Assembly: GCF_017812015.1 (NCBI RefSeq)
Contig: NZ_JADQTN010000001.1
Span: 226,501-290,500 of the forward strand
Length of the DNA: 64,000 nt
Origin: Pontixanthobacter sp. CEM42
GTDB lineage: Bacteria > Pseudomonadota > Alphaproteobacteria > Sphingomonadales > Sphingomonadaceae
Reading direction: 5' to 3'
Within the stretch, counting starts at the first letter, position 1; each line of letters starts with the position of its first letter. Below the pieces are notes generated by a model, which was not told where the DNA came from, did no database searches, and worked only from the letters and a program-made list of their open reading frames with translations. Shown here one piece after another: positions 1-8,090 of this stretch. A program made the position numbers and the translations under genes.

Positions 1-144
1 GTATTCGCCCGCCAGATCGGAATTTGCCGCGAGCATTGCCGCCGCTGCTACCAGGATCAGCAGAATGCCTGCCGAAGCGTCGCCAACGAACAGCGCACGC
101 ACAGGAGCAAAAACGGAGCGAATGGGTAATCTGTTATCGGCCAT
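1..144 (-). CDS. nhaA: Na+/H+ antiporter NhaA, N-terminal fragment (runs off window)
   Basis: Only the first 48 codons are in the window; the gene continues beyond base 1. The reverse-strand ATG at 142-144 opens a frame reading MADNRLPIRS, followed by a hydrophobic stretch (GILLILVAAAAMLAANS) ending in LAGEY. The short basic N-terminus, the GGILL-like start of helix I and the AANS-L motif are typical of NhaA, the inner-membrane antiporter that exchanges cytoplasmic Na+ for protons in pH and salt homeostasis. It is transcribed divergently from the glycosyltransferase that follows. The identification rests on one transmembrane segment, so it is probable rather than certain. Confidence 0.75.
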   Translation of the reverse strand, partial: MADNRLPIRSVFAPVRALFVGDASAGILLILVAAAAMLAANSDLAGEY

Positions 145-246
145 GGATAGTGCCCCATATTGGCAAATCATTGTCCGTTGCAAGCGCTGCCTGCGTCCGA
201 TACGCTGTTTTGTGATGGGGACCTCACTTTTGTAGGGGTCGGGGCA

Positions 247-1644
247 TTGCTGGATTATACCGCATGGGAATGGCTCGTGCTGGTTCAACACGAACTTCTG
301 CTGTTTGCAGGTGTGTTTTTCCTCATCGGCGCAATTGATGAATTGGGCATCGACTTGGCGTGGCTATGGCTGCGCCTGACGCGGCGCATTTCGACGCCAA
401 GCTTTCCGGACGATGCAGACCTCACACCTGAGCTTCACGGGATCGGGGCTGTGTTTATTCCTGCTTGGCAAGAGTCGGCTGTGGTAGGAACAACGATTGC
501 ACATGCTTTGTCGGTTTGGCCGCAGCAGCAGTTGCGTATTTATGCTGGATGCTATCGCAATGATCCACAAACGATGGAGGCGGTTACCTGGGCAGCAAAG
601 GGCGATCCGCGTGTCAGACTGGTCATCCATGACGCGGACGGTCCAAGCACCAAGGCAGATTGCCTGAACCGACTCTATGATGCGATGCGCGAAGATGAAG
701 CACGCGGCGGAAGCCCGGCGCGGATGGTGATCTTGCATGATGCGGAGGACATGGTCGACCCGGCAGCGCTGGCTCTATTGGATCGCACAATGGATCATGC
801 GGAACTTGTTCAATTGCCGGTCTTGCCGATCTCGGTCACAAACTCACGCTGGATATCCGGGCACTACCAAGAAGAATTCGCCGAAGCGCATGGGAAGGCG
901 ATGGTCGTTCGCGATGCGCTGCGCGCGGGAATGCCGCTGGCAGGCGTGGGCTGTGCCATTGCTCGCGGTGCTTTTGAGCAACTTGCCGCAGGCAAAGCTG
1001 GGCATCGACCTTTTGCTGCCGACTGTCTGACCGAGGACTATGAGCTCGGCATAGGCGCGGCCGATCTTGGGGCACGAGCGCGCTTCATTCGGATGCGCCA
1101 CCGCGATGGTAGTCTGGTCGCGACGCGCGCTTGCTTTCCTGCCAAGCTCGACCAGGCGGTTCGGCAGAAAACACGCTGGGTGCACGGGATTGCGTTTCAA
1201 GGATGGGACAGGCTGGGTTGGTCGGGCCGTCCGGCGGAGTTGTGGATGCGGTTGCGCGACAGGCGAGGTCCGTTGCTCGCGCTGGTGCTTGCAGCGGCCT
1301 ATTTGTTGCTGATCTTATCGGCGATCGGCTGGATGTTGAGTGAGTTCGGATACGGCCATACGTTAGAACTCTCATCCGCCTTGAAGATAATTTTGACGCT
1401 CAACCTCGCTAGCTTCTTATGGCGCGCCGCATGGCGCTTCGCATTCACTGCCCGAGAATATGGCTGGCGCGAGGGTGCGCGAGCCGTGCTGCGCATCCCG
1501 GTCGCTAATATTATCGCCATCATGGCCGGTCGGCGGGCCTTTTCCGCGTATATCGGAACGCTCGCAGGCCAATTGCCTCGGTGGGATAAGACCGAGCATT
1601 CGGCCCATCCGGCGATGATGCACCGTCAGGGTAAGACGGCATGA
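247..1644 (+). CDS. NfrB-like membrane glycosyltransferase, family 2
   Basis: A processive-type GT2 enzyme anchored in the inner membrane. An N-terminal hydrophobic segment (VLVQHELLLFAGVFFLIGAIDEL) precedes the catalytic domain, which shows the DAED metal/sugar motif, TED and QKTRW (Q-x-x-RW), the signature of polysaccharide synthases. Two or more C-terminal membrane helices follow. The architecture resembles the catalytic half of NfrB (phage N4 adsorption protein B, an exopolysaccharide synthase in E. coli), but the C-terminal MshEN c-di-GMP domain of NfrB is absent. I place the start at TTG 247 because AGGGG lies 8 bases upstream and this leaves room for a divergent promoter with nhaA; ATG 160 is an in-frame alternative that adds 29 unlikely residues. 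The stop overlaps the next gene by 4 bases, implying a joint role in glycan synthesis and export (inferred). Confidence 0.8.
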   Translation: MLDYTAWEWLVLVQHELLLFAGVFFLIGAIDELGIDLAWLWLRLTRRISTPSFPDDADLTPELHGIGAVFIPAWQESAVVGTTIAHALSVWPQQQLRIYAGCYRNDPQTMEAVTWAAKGDPRVRLVIHDADGPSTKADCLNRLYDAMREDEARGGSPARMVILHDAEDMVDPAALALLDRTMDHAELVQLPVLPISVTNSRWISGHYQEEFAEAHGKAMVVRDALRAGMPLAGVGCAIARGAFEQLAAGKAGHRPFAADCLTEDYELGIGAADLGARARFIRMRHRDGSLVATRACFPAKLDQAVRQKTRWVHGIAFQGWDRLGWSGRPAELWMRLRDRRGPLLALVLAAAYLLLILSAIGWMLSEFGYGHTLELSSALKIILTLNLASFLWRAAWRFAFTAREYGWREGARAVLRIPVANIIAIMAGRRAFSAYIGTLAGQLPRWDKTEHSAHPAMMHRQGKTA

Positions 1645-2762
1645 CCAGCTCAGGGGCAGCGAATAAGCCGCGTCGGCGCGGGCAACCAATTGTGGTGTTT
1701 GGGGTGCTGATCCTGCTGTGGATCGGAGGGCGTACAATGATGTGGCAGTCGCCGCTGACGACGGACTGGCCGACCTTGGATTCGCCCAATGTGTTTGCGG
1801 AGGCTGGGGCACCCAATCAGGAACTGAGGACGAGCACGTCGAGCCCCGTTCTAACCAGCGCAGAGACCCACGCATCAAAGCCTCATTCAGTGAAGGAATT
1901 GCTGGCTTCCATAGATACACCGCCAGCCGAATTGACCAAGCGTTACCCCAGGCAGCCCGCAACTCTTGCCTCGCATCAAGCACTATGGATGGCGGCGCTC
2001 GCTTATGTTCCCGTTCCTGAACCCGTTGCCAGAATGTTAAACCAAAACGCGGCTCCGCGCGCCACAGCACCGTTAGGGAAGCTGTTGGAAACTGATCAAT
2101 CCAATGTCAATCGCTGGTCGTTGGACGGGTGGCTGTTCTGGCGGCCCAGCTCGACACAGGCGCCTACAGCCGGACCTTTGCCAGCATCTTACGGCGGGAG
2201 CCAAGCCGGTGCTGTGCTCCGATATCAACTTGCTTCCAGCAGCCAGCGCAGACCCAGTGCCTATATCCGCGCAACCACTGCGCTATCGGGTGGCCGAGAT
2301 AGTGACCTGGCCGCAGGCCTGTCTGCACGCGTCTTTCCCAAAGTACCCGTCTCGACCCATGCCGAGATGCGCGTCAGTCGAAGTGCAAACCGTACTGAAT
2401 ATCGCCCGGCTGCGTTTATGGTGACCGAAATTTCGCCACTGGAGGCGCCGTTTGGAGTTCGAGTGTCAACCTATGCTCAAGCTGGCTATGTCGGCGGTGA
2501 CTTTGCGACCCCTTTCGTAGATGGGCAGGCAAAGATCGACCGTGAAGTTGTCAATTTCGACTTAGCAAAGATCCGCGTCGGCGCTGGCACTTGGGGCGGC
2601 GCGCAGAAGGGGGCAGCCCGTCTGGATATCGGTCCCACCGCCAGCATTGATGTCTCAATAGGCGACGTGCCCGCACGTGTCTCTATGGACTATCGTCACC
2701 GCGTAGCTGGTGATGCTGTGCCACAGTCTGGACTCGCAATTACACTTTCGACCGGTTTCTAG
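1641..2762 (+). CDS. Putative outer-membrane beta-barrel partner of the NfrB-like glycosyltransferase
   Basis: A 373-residue protein whose ATG overlaps the glycosyltransferase stop by 4 bases. Residues about 10-30 form one hydrophobic N-terminal segment (signal peptide or anchor). The middle (about 40-180) is Ser/Thr/Pro/Ala-rich. From about residue 195 the sequence alternates polar and hydrophobic residues in strand-like fashion (AYIRATTALSGGRDSDLAAGL and following) and the protein ends SGLAITLSTGF, with a terminal phenylalanine as in outer-membrane barrels. This resembles the C-terminal region of NfrA, the outer-membrane partner of NfrB, but there are no visible TPR repeats and the protein is far shorter than NfrA. 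A role in exporting the glycan made by the upstream enzyme is inferred from operon context. Confidence 0.6.
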   Translation: MTSSGAANKPRRRGQPIVVFGVLILLWIGGRTMMWQSPLTTDWPTLDSPNVFAEAGAPNQELRTSTSSPVLTSAETHASKPHSVKELLASIDTPPAELTKRYPRQPATLASHQALWMAALAYVPVPEPVARMLNQNAAPRATAPLGKLLETDQSNVNRWSLDGWLFWRPSSTQAPTAGPLPASYGGSQAGAVLRYQLASSSQRRPSAYIRATTALSGGRDSDLAAGLSARVFPKVPVSTHAEMRVSRSANRTEYRPAAFMVTEISPLEAPFGVRVSTYAQAGYVGGDFATPFVDGQAKIDREVVNFDLAKIRVGAGTWGGAQKGAARLDIGPTASIDVSIGDVPARVSMDYRHRVAGDAVPQSGLAITLSTGF

Positions 2763-2808
2763 CGCGACTCGCCTTTAATCCGGCGCTTGCGTGGGGTAGG
2801 GCGATGGC

Positions 2809-3723
2809 ATGGACATCTACCTCCCCATTGCGAATCTCGCGGTCAACGGGCTGGTAATTGTCGGACTAGGTTTGCTGACCGGAGTCCTGTCTGGCCTGTT
2901 TGGTGTTGGTGGAGGGTTCCTAACAACGCCGCTTTTGATCTTTTACGGAGTACCACCAACGGTCGCCGCAGCGTCCGCATCGACACAGGTTACCGGTGCA
3001 AGCGTTTCGGGCGTGCTCGCGCATAACAAGCGTAAGGGGGTCGACTACAAGCTGGGCGGAGTGACCGTAGTCGGCGGAGTATTCGGTGCCGGAATCGGCG
3101 CCTTGCTGTTCCGCTTCCTTGAATCCGTTGGCCAGATCGATGTGGTGATTAACGTTCTCTATGTTGTAATGCTGGGCACCATTGGCTCGTTGATGGCGAA
3201 AGAGGCTTACGAAGCTATTCGTCCATCTGCGGTGAAGGAGGCCAAGAAAGCCCCCAAGAGGCGTCACCACCCGCTCGTTACTGCTCTGCCGTTGCGTTGG
3301 CGGTTTTATCGTTCGGGCCTGTACATCTCCCCGCTTGCGCCGCTGATCCTCGGTGTATTTGTGGGTATCCTAACGATGCTGATGGGCGTTGGCGGTGGGT
3401 TCATCATGGTGCCTGCGATGCTTTACATTCTCGGCATGAGCGCGGGCGTTGTGGTCGGAACTTCGCTATTCAACATCCTGTTCGTCACTATGGCAACTAC
3501 GATGATGCATGCACTGACCACGCAAGCGGTCGATATTGTGCTTGCGGCTTTCTTGCTGATCGGATCAGTTACCGGGGCGCAAATGGGCACTCAGATTGCG
3601 CAGAAGGTAAAGCCTGAATGGCTGCGCATGGTGCTGGCCGCCATCGTACTGGTTGTAGCGCTGCGCATGTTCCTCGGCCTGACTTACGAGCCGCCCGAGA
3701 TTTATTCGGTGACCGCGCTATGA
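2809..3723 (+). CDS. TauE/SafE family sulfite/sulfonate exporter-like permease
   Basis: A 304-residue inner-membrane protein with the internal duplication of the TauE/SafE family: the motif GLFGVGGGFLTTP at about residues 29-41 recurs as MLMGVGGGFIMVP at about 191-203, each opening a bundle of hydrophobic helices. A basic, hydrophilic linker (KEAKKAPKRRHHP) separates the halves. Family members move sulfite, sulfoacetate or related organosulfur anions across the inner membrane; the substrate here cannot be read from the sequence. The stop overlaps the start of the following TIGR02186-type gene by 4 bases, a pairing common in alphaproteobacteria that suggests the two act together. Confidence 0.88.
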   Translation: MDIYLPIANLAVNGLVIVGLGLLTGVLSGLFGVGGGFLTTPLLIFYGVPPTVAAASASTQVTGASVSGVLAHNKRKGVDYKLGGVTVVGGVFGAGIGALLFRFLESVGQIDVVINVLYVVMLGTIGSLMAKEAYEAIRPSAVKEAKKAPKRRHHPLVTALPLRWRFYRSGLYISPLAPLILGVFVGILTMLMGVGGGFIMVPAMLYILGMSAGVVVGTSLFNILFVTMATTMMHALTTQAVDIVLAAFLLIGSVTGAQMGTQIAQKVKPEWLRMVLAAIVLVVALRMFLGLTYEPPEIYSVTAL

Positions 3724-4475
3724 GGCGGATCCTCTTCCTCATCATGTGCTTCGTGGCACTAAGCGCTCAGCGCGATCCGATCCTTGTCCCCGAAGTATCG
3801 CAGCACGAAGTGCAAGTGCGGCAAGGCTTTACCGGCACCGAGCTGTTGCTGTTCGGCGCGATCCTTGATCCTAGCGGTGCAAGGGCTGGTCAGGATTACG
3901 ATATCGTTGTGGTTCTCAAAGGCCCGACCCAACCGATCCAGTTGCGAGAGAAGGAACGGATCGCAGGGATTTGGATGAATGCAGACAGCACCGCGTTCCG
4001 CTCTGCGCCATCCTTCTTTGCCGTATCCTCTTCAGCACCGATCCCAGATATCGTCGATGAACGCACAGCAGCGATTTACGAGCTTGGTCTCGATTTTATC
4101 CAGCTATCTCCGAGCGGCACGATTGAGCCGGAGGAACAAGCGCGATTTACTGCTGGATTGGTGGATTTGCGGCAACGTCAGGGACTCTACAAAGAAGGTA
4201 GCGGAGGTGTAACGATCAGCGAGCAAGTCCTGTATCAAGCCCGCATCTCGCTCCCGTCCAATGTGCAGATCGGTACCTACACCGCAGAGACATTTGCAAT
4301 CGCTGACGGCCGGGTGATCGCATCGGCCATTAGCGAAGTTGAAGTGAAGAAAGTGGGCTTCGAGCGGCTGGTAGAGGAGTTCTCGCAGGACTGGTCCTTT
4401 ATGTACGGCCTGCTGGCGATTGCCTTTTCTATCTTCATGGGGTGGATGGCTGGCCGGTTATTTGCTCTGATCTAA
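3720..4475 (+). CDS. TIGR02186 family (Alph_Pro_TM) membrane protein
   Basis: Starts at ATG 3720 inside the stop of the upstream permease (ATGA overlap); longer in-frame extensions would lie within that gene. The 251-residue product has a short signal peptide (MRRILFLIMCFVALSAQ), a long beta-rich periplasmic region carrying the family traits GTELLLFGA and DYDIVVVLKGP, and a C-terminal membrane helix (FMYGLLAIAFSIFMGWMAG). This is the layout of TIGR02186 proteins, found next to TauE/SafE permeases in alphaproteobacteria. The biochemical role is unknown; the fixed pairing suggests a periplasmic accessory to the transporter. Confidence 0.85.
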   Translation: MRRILFLIMCFVALSAQRDPILVPEVSQHEVQVRQGFTGTELLLFGAILDPSGARAGQDYDIVVVLKGPTQPIQLREKERIAGIWMNADSTAFRSAPSFFAVSSSAPIPDIVDERTAAIYELGLDFIQLSPSGTIEPEEQARFTAGLVDLRQRQGLYKEGSGGVTISEQVLYQARISLPSNVQIGTYTAETFAIADGRVIASAISEVEVKKVGFERLVEEFSQDWSFMYGLLAIAFSIFMGWMAGRLFALI

Positions 4476-4585
4476 CCGCGTTCTGACACTTTGCTTCCTG
4501 TGGTCGTCAATGAGCACAGTTGACGCGAAATTAACCTATTTCGGAGTAGCGCATTCCTAACCAAAACTAGGAAACGGGCGCTGAC

Positions 4586-6352
4586 ATGGGCGATATGGGG
4601 AATCAGAATTTTCGACGGCCGCAAGCCGAACCGGTGCAGGCTGCGCAAGCGAAGCCTGCCGCTGTGGCTCCTGCTGGTCAGCCAGCAGCCGCTCAACAGC
4701 CCCAGAAAAAGGCGCCCGCTGCGTCGGCGCCGCAAAAGGGTTCGTTGGATAATGCCAGTCAGCCGATAGGTGTGGTGCTGGAAATTTCCGGCGCGGGTTC
4801 GCAAATCGCCATCGATATCGAACGGCTGAACCAATGCATGGCGGATGATGATCCTTCGATCGCACTCGCTGGCCAAGTGGGTAGCCAGATCAAAATTAGG
4901 GTTGGTGATAGCTGGTTGCTGGCCAATGTTCGCAATCAGAAGCAAGATCGCCGGGCTGGCGGCGGCGTCCTCGCCAACATCGATTTTCTCGGTGAAGGAC
5001 AGGAAGAGAAACTGACCGGCCGCATCCACGCATTCCGCCGCGGTGTTACCCGCTATCCCGTACCCGGCGCGATGATCTATCCGGCAACCACTTCCGACCT
5101 CAAACAAATCTATGCCAGCGATGGCCGCGCCAATATCCAGATCGGCACTGTCTATCCAACCAAGGATATCCGCGCCGGCATGTATATCGACGCGATGTTG
5201 GGCAAGCACTTTGCGCTGCTCGGGTCGACCGGTACCGGTAAATCGACCAGCGCCGCATTGATCCTGCATCGGATTTGCGAAGCTGCGCCTGACGGCCATA
5301 TCGTGATGATCGATCCGCATGGCGAGTACTCGGCGGCGTTTAAGACGAACGGCCAGATTCTCGATGTGAGCAACCTGAATCTGCCATATTGGCTGCTCAA
5401 CTTTGAAGAACATTGCGAAGTTTTGCTGACCTCGGACGGCAATGAGCGTCAGGTCGATATGGACATTCTGGCGCGCTGCCTGCTGAAAGCCCGTGCCAAA
5501 AACCGTCTTGCTGAGAACCTTGGCAAGATCACCGTTGATTCGCCGATACCCTATCTACTGTCCGACCTTTCCAACGAAATCCAGAATGAGATGGGCAAGC
5601 TCGACAAGGCGACATCATCTGCTCCGTTCATGCGGATCAAGAATAAGCTCGAAGAGATCAAGAGCGATCCGCGTTACCAATTCATGTTCTCGGGCATGCT
5701 CGTGGGTGACACGATGGCCGAATTTATCGGCAAAGTGTTCCGCATGCCGGGCGAAGGTAAGCCGATCTCGATCATCGACGTTTCGGGCGTTCCTTCCGAT
5801 ATTACTTCGACCGTTGTCGCAGTTCTCAGCCGTCTTGTGTTTGACTTTGCGATCTGGGGCCGTGACGAAAAAACGCGTCCGATCCTGCTCGTTTGCGAGG
5901 AAGCTCACCGCTACGTTCCGAACGAGGCAAATGCCGATGGTTCATCGGTCGGCTCGATCCTGAGCCGGATCGCGAAAGAGGGCCGAAAATACGGAATTTC
6001 GCTTGGTTTGATTACCCAGCGGCCATCCGATTTGGCGGAAGGCGTGCTATCGCAATGCGGTACTATCATCTCGATGCGTCTCAACAATGACCGCGACCAA
6101 GCCTTCGTGAAAGCTGCAATGCCTGAGGGTGCGCGCGGTTTCCTCGATTCCATTCCCGCACTTCGCAACCGCGAATGTATTGTCTGCGGTGAAGGTGTGG
6201 CCATTCCGATCCGCGTGAGCTTCGACAATCTCGAAGAGGTCAAACGACCGGCGTCTGAAGATCCGAGCTTCGTGGATCTGTGGACGGGCACTGGCGGCGA
6301 GGAAGAGGCGGTCTACCGCACTGTCCAACGCTGGCGCGCTCAAGGCGTCTAG
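4586..6352 (+). CDS. HerA/FtsK-like DNA-translocating ATPase (DUF87)
   Basis: A 588-residue P-loop ATPase. Residues 1-55 are Ala/Gln/Pro-rich low complexity; residues about 60-160 form a beta-barrel like the HAS-barrel of HerA; the motor domain carries Walker A GSTGTGKST (213-221), an acidic Walker B ending in LLVCEEAHRYVP, and the QRPSDL motif. The segment with LNNDRDQAFVKAAMPE is characteristic of bacterial HerA-like DUF87 proteins. HerA forms hexameric rings that move DNA, in archaea with the nuclease NurA; no NurA or other nuclease lies next to it here, so its job (DNA repair, segregation or something else) is open. It is monocistronic and faces the next gene tail to tail. Confidence 0.85.
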   Translation: MGDMGNQNFRRPQAEPVQAAQAKPAAVAPAGQPAAAQQPQKKAPAASAPQKGSLDNASQPIGVVLEISGAGSQIAIDIERLNQCMADDDPSIALAGQVGSQIKIRVGDSWLLANVRNQKQDRRAGGGVLANIDFLGEGQEEKLTGRIHAFRRGVTRYPVPGAMIYPATTSDLKQIYASDGRANIQIGTVYPTKDIRAGMYIDAMLGKHFALLGSTGTGKSTSAALILHRICEAAPDGHIVMIDPHGEYSAAFKTNGQILDVSNLNLPYWLLNFEEHCEVLLTSDGNERQVDMDILARCLLKARAKNRLAENLGKITVDSPIPYLLSDLSNEIQNEMGKLDKATSSAPFMRIKNKLEEIKSDPRYQFMFSGMLVGDTMAEFIGKVFRMPGEGKPISIIDVSGVPSDITSTVVAVLSRLVFDFAIWGRDEKTRPILLVCEEAHRYVPNEANADGSSVGSILSRIAKEGRKYGISLGLITQRPSDLAEGVLSQCGTIISMRLNNDRDQAFVKAAMPEGARGFLDSIPALRNRECIVCGEGVAIPIRVSFDNLEEVKRPASEDPSFVDLWTGTGGEEEAVYRTVQRWRAQGV

Positions 6353-6357
6353 TTACC

Positions 6358-7128
6358 TCACCACGCGAGCAAACTTCCCGTTAGGAGGGCTCTGCGCGCG
6401 TCCGGTTGCTTTTCCATTGATCGCAGCATCTGCAGCATGCTGTCGCACTGCTCGGCAGAACTGAGAGTGGCGGGATCACCATTCTCAAACAGCACCGCGA
6501 TCTGCATATCGCTGGCACCTTCGGCTCGCATCGTGTCGGAGAGTGACGCGATATCGCGGGGTGTAGCTTTCATGCGCAATTGTTGATCCGCACGGCCTGC
6601 AGCCATTGCTTGAACCCGCGCCGCGGCCGCTTCGCCCATTAATTGATTGCTTTCCGGTGAGAGGGGATCGGTCGGAATCAACGTGCCGAACAGATAGTCT
6701 GCGCAATAGACGGGTTCTTCGGTGCGCAATGCCTCGAGAAGTTTGCGCTCGGCGGTCAAAACGGCATCCAGCGACTGTTGCGGCGCCAAAGCAAAATCTG
6801 TGCGATGGCTGGCCATAAATTGGGCAAGCTGCGCGCTACCGGCCTGACTTACGGCGTCTGGAGACGCGTCACGCTGAGCGACATAGGTCATTGCCTCGAG
6901 CAACTCGTCATATTGGAGCGGAAAGTAATCTTCCATCGCGCGCAGCAATGCGAGATCACCTGGGCGCTCCTCCAGTACCTCGACGATCTGGTTTTCCACT
7001 TGTTTGGCTGGATTAAAGTACTCTTCGACGCCGCCTGCCCAGACAAACCGCGCGACTAGCGAGAGCGCGATAAGCCCAACCACAAAGCTAATCTTTTGCG
7101 CAGGTGATGTGTCGGAAATATAGCTCAT
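6358..7128 (-). CDS. Membrane-anchored protein of unknown function
   Basis: A 256-residue protein with one N-terminal membrane helix (about residues 13-30, FVVGLIALSLVARFVWAGG) followed by a mostly helical soluble domain. I do not recognise a family; three of its few cysteines (PVYCADYLF, AEQCDSM) are spread out. The ATG at 7128 shares bases with the queE stop (ATGA), so it is co-transcribed and probably translationally coupled to queE, although nothing in it points to queuosine synthesis. A longer reading from upstream codons would lie inside queE and is disfavoured. Confidence 0.75.
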   Translation of the reverse strand: MSYISDTSPAQKISFVVGLIALSLVARFVWAGGVEEYFNPAKQVENQIVEVLEERPGDLALLRAMEDYFPLQYDELLEAMTYVAQRDASPDAVSQAGSAQLAQFMASHRTDFALAPQQSLDAVLTAERKLLEALRTEEPVYCADYLFGTLIPTDPLSPESNQLMGEAAAARVQAMAAGRADQQLRMKATPRDIASLSDTMRAEGASDMQIAVLFENGDPATLSSAEQCDSMLQMLRSMEKQPDARRALLTGSLLAW

Positions 7129-7862
7129 CAGGTCCCCCTTGTGTCGCCGAATAGATGAATATGCAGGCGGTCGGACATCCTGAAACCGTGCTCCAGGCAG
7201 CTTTGTGTAAGCCATTTCTCGCGCGTACGCAGGGTTTCGCTGTCCGTGCCCTCGGGCATTAGGAACACGCGTTTTTTGGGTAGAGCATGCGCTCGCACCA
7301 ATTCTGCGACTTCAGCCACATCATCTTCACTTGCCACGACAAATTTGAAATAGGCCCGCTCGTCCAGCGAATAACTGCGCAGTCGTTCCGGGATCAGTGC
7401 CAGTTCTGCGGCATTGCCGCTATGCGCCAGTTTCGGGCTGACATTGTATTGATCGATCCGGATATCGAGCCGGGGCGGGGCGGTGGTAGTTCCGTTGGTT
7501 TCCACTTCCACGGTCAAGTCCGGTAGCAACTCCAACAATTCCGCGAGCGGTCCGGCTTGCATCAGTGGTTCGCCGCCGGTGATGATTAGGCGGTTTTGGC
7601 CGAGTGCAGTGATCCGTTCTGCAACATCCGCGACGTCTAAAGTGACTTGATTGGCTTTGCGGTCGAAGGTTTCGCCGTCGCGGTGCGCGCGCGCATCTCC
7701 GTCAAAATGCCACGTATAGGCCGTATCGCACCAGACGCAGGCCAGATTGCAGCGGGACAAGCGGATGAATGTGCAAGGCGCACCCATGCTTGGCCCTTCG
7801 CCTTGGACCGAAGCGAAGATTTCAGGCTCGTCGGGGGCTTGAGTGGCGAGGACTAGCGGCAT
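7128..7862 (-). CDS. queE: 7-carboxy-7-deazaguanine synthase QueE (radical SAM)
   Basis: QueE converts 6-carboxy-tetrahydropterin to 7-carboxy-7-deazaguanine in the preQ0/queuosine pathway. The 244-residue protein has the radical SAM cluster binding motif C38-x3-C42-x2-C45 (CNLACVWC), the QGEGPSMGAPCTFIRL entry typical of QueE, and GGEPLMQ, the SAM-binding GGE motif. The N-terminus EIFASVQGEG is diagnostic. Length is normal for the family. No other queuosine genes are in the window. An inverted repeat at 7888-7902 lies just upstream of the start. Confidence 0.93.
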   Translation of the reverse strand: MPLVLATQAPDEPEIFASVQGEGPSMGAPCTFIRLSRCNLACVWCDTAYTWHFDGDARAHRDGETFDRKANQVTLDVADVAERITALGQNRLIITGGEPLMQAGPLAELLELLPDLTVEVETNGTTTAPPRLDIRIDQYNVSPKLAHSGNAAELALIPERLRSYSLDERAYFKFVVASEDDVAEVAELVRAHALPKKRVFLMPEGTDSETLRTREKWLTQSCLEHGFRMSDRLHIHLFGDTRGT

Positions 7863-7887
7863 GGCTTACCCCGAAAAGCGGACAAAG

Positions 7888-7902
7888 GTGACACCGTGTC
7901 AC
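7888..7902. promoter_or_regulatory. Inverted repeat upstream of queE, operator-like
   Basis: The sequence GTGACAC-C-GTGTCAC is a perfect 7-bp inverted repeat with a single central base. It lies 26 bases before the queE start codon in an otherwise gene-free stretch (7863-8090). Symmetry and position fit a dimeric repressor site, but no regulator is identified and a small hairpin at the mRNA 5' end is also possible. Confidence 0.35.
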
Positions 7903-8090
7903 TTTCGTGTTGTGGAAATAAATCACACAATATCAGTAGATTACGCGCAGTCAGGTTCACCGGACGGACAGGGAAGCGCGGCCCCTTTTGCAAGTTTGAT
8001 TGCCAAATCATCTCCGCGCCTTGCCATGTTTCGGGTGAGTAGGAAAATAGCCGTTGTCATCTTTCGAGGGGATTCGATAGCTTAGCGTAT

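Noticed and set aside
4472-5413. Minus-strand open frame of 313 codons opposite the HerA-like gene
   Set aside because: Antisense to a clear P-loop ATPase; its translation has no domain features.
7861-8085. Possible small plus-strand gene of about 74 codons between queE and the MtfA-like gene
   Set aside because: No ribosome site, no recognisable features, and it overlaps the operator-like palindrome; treated as intergenic.
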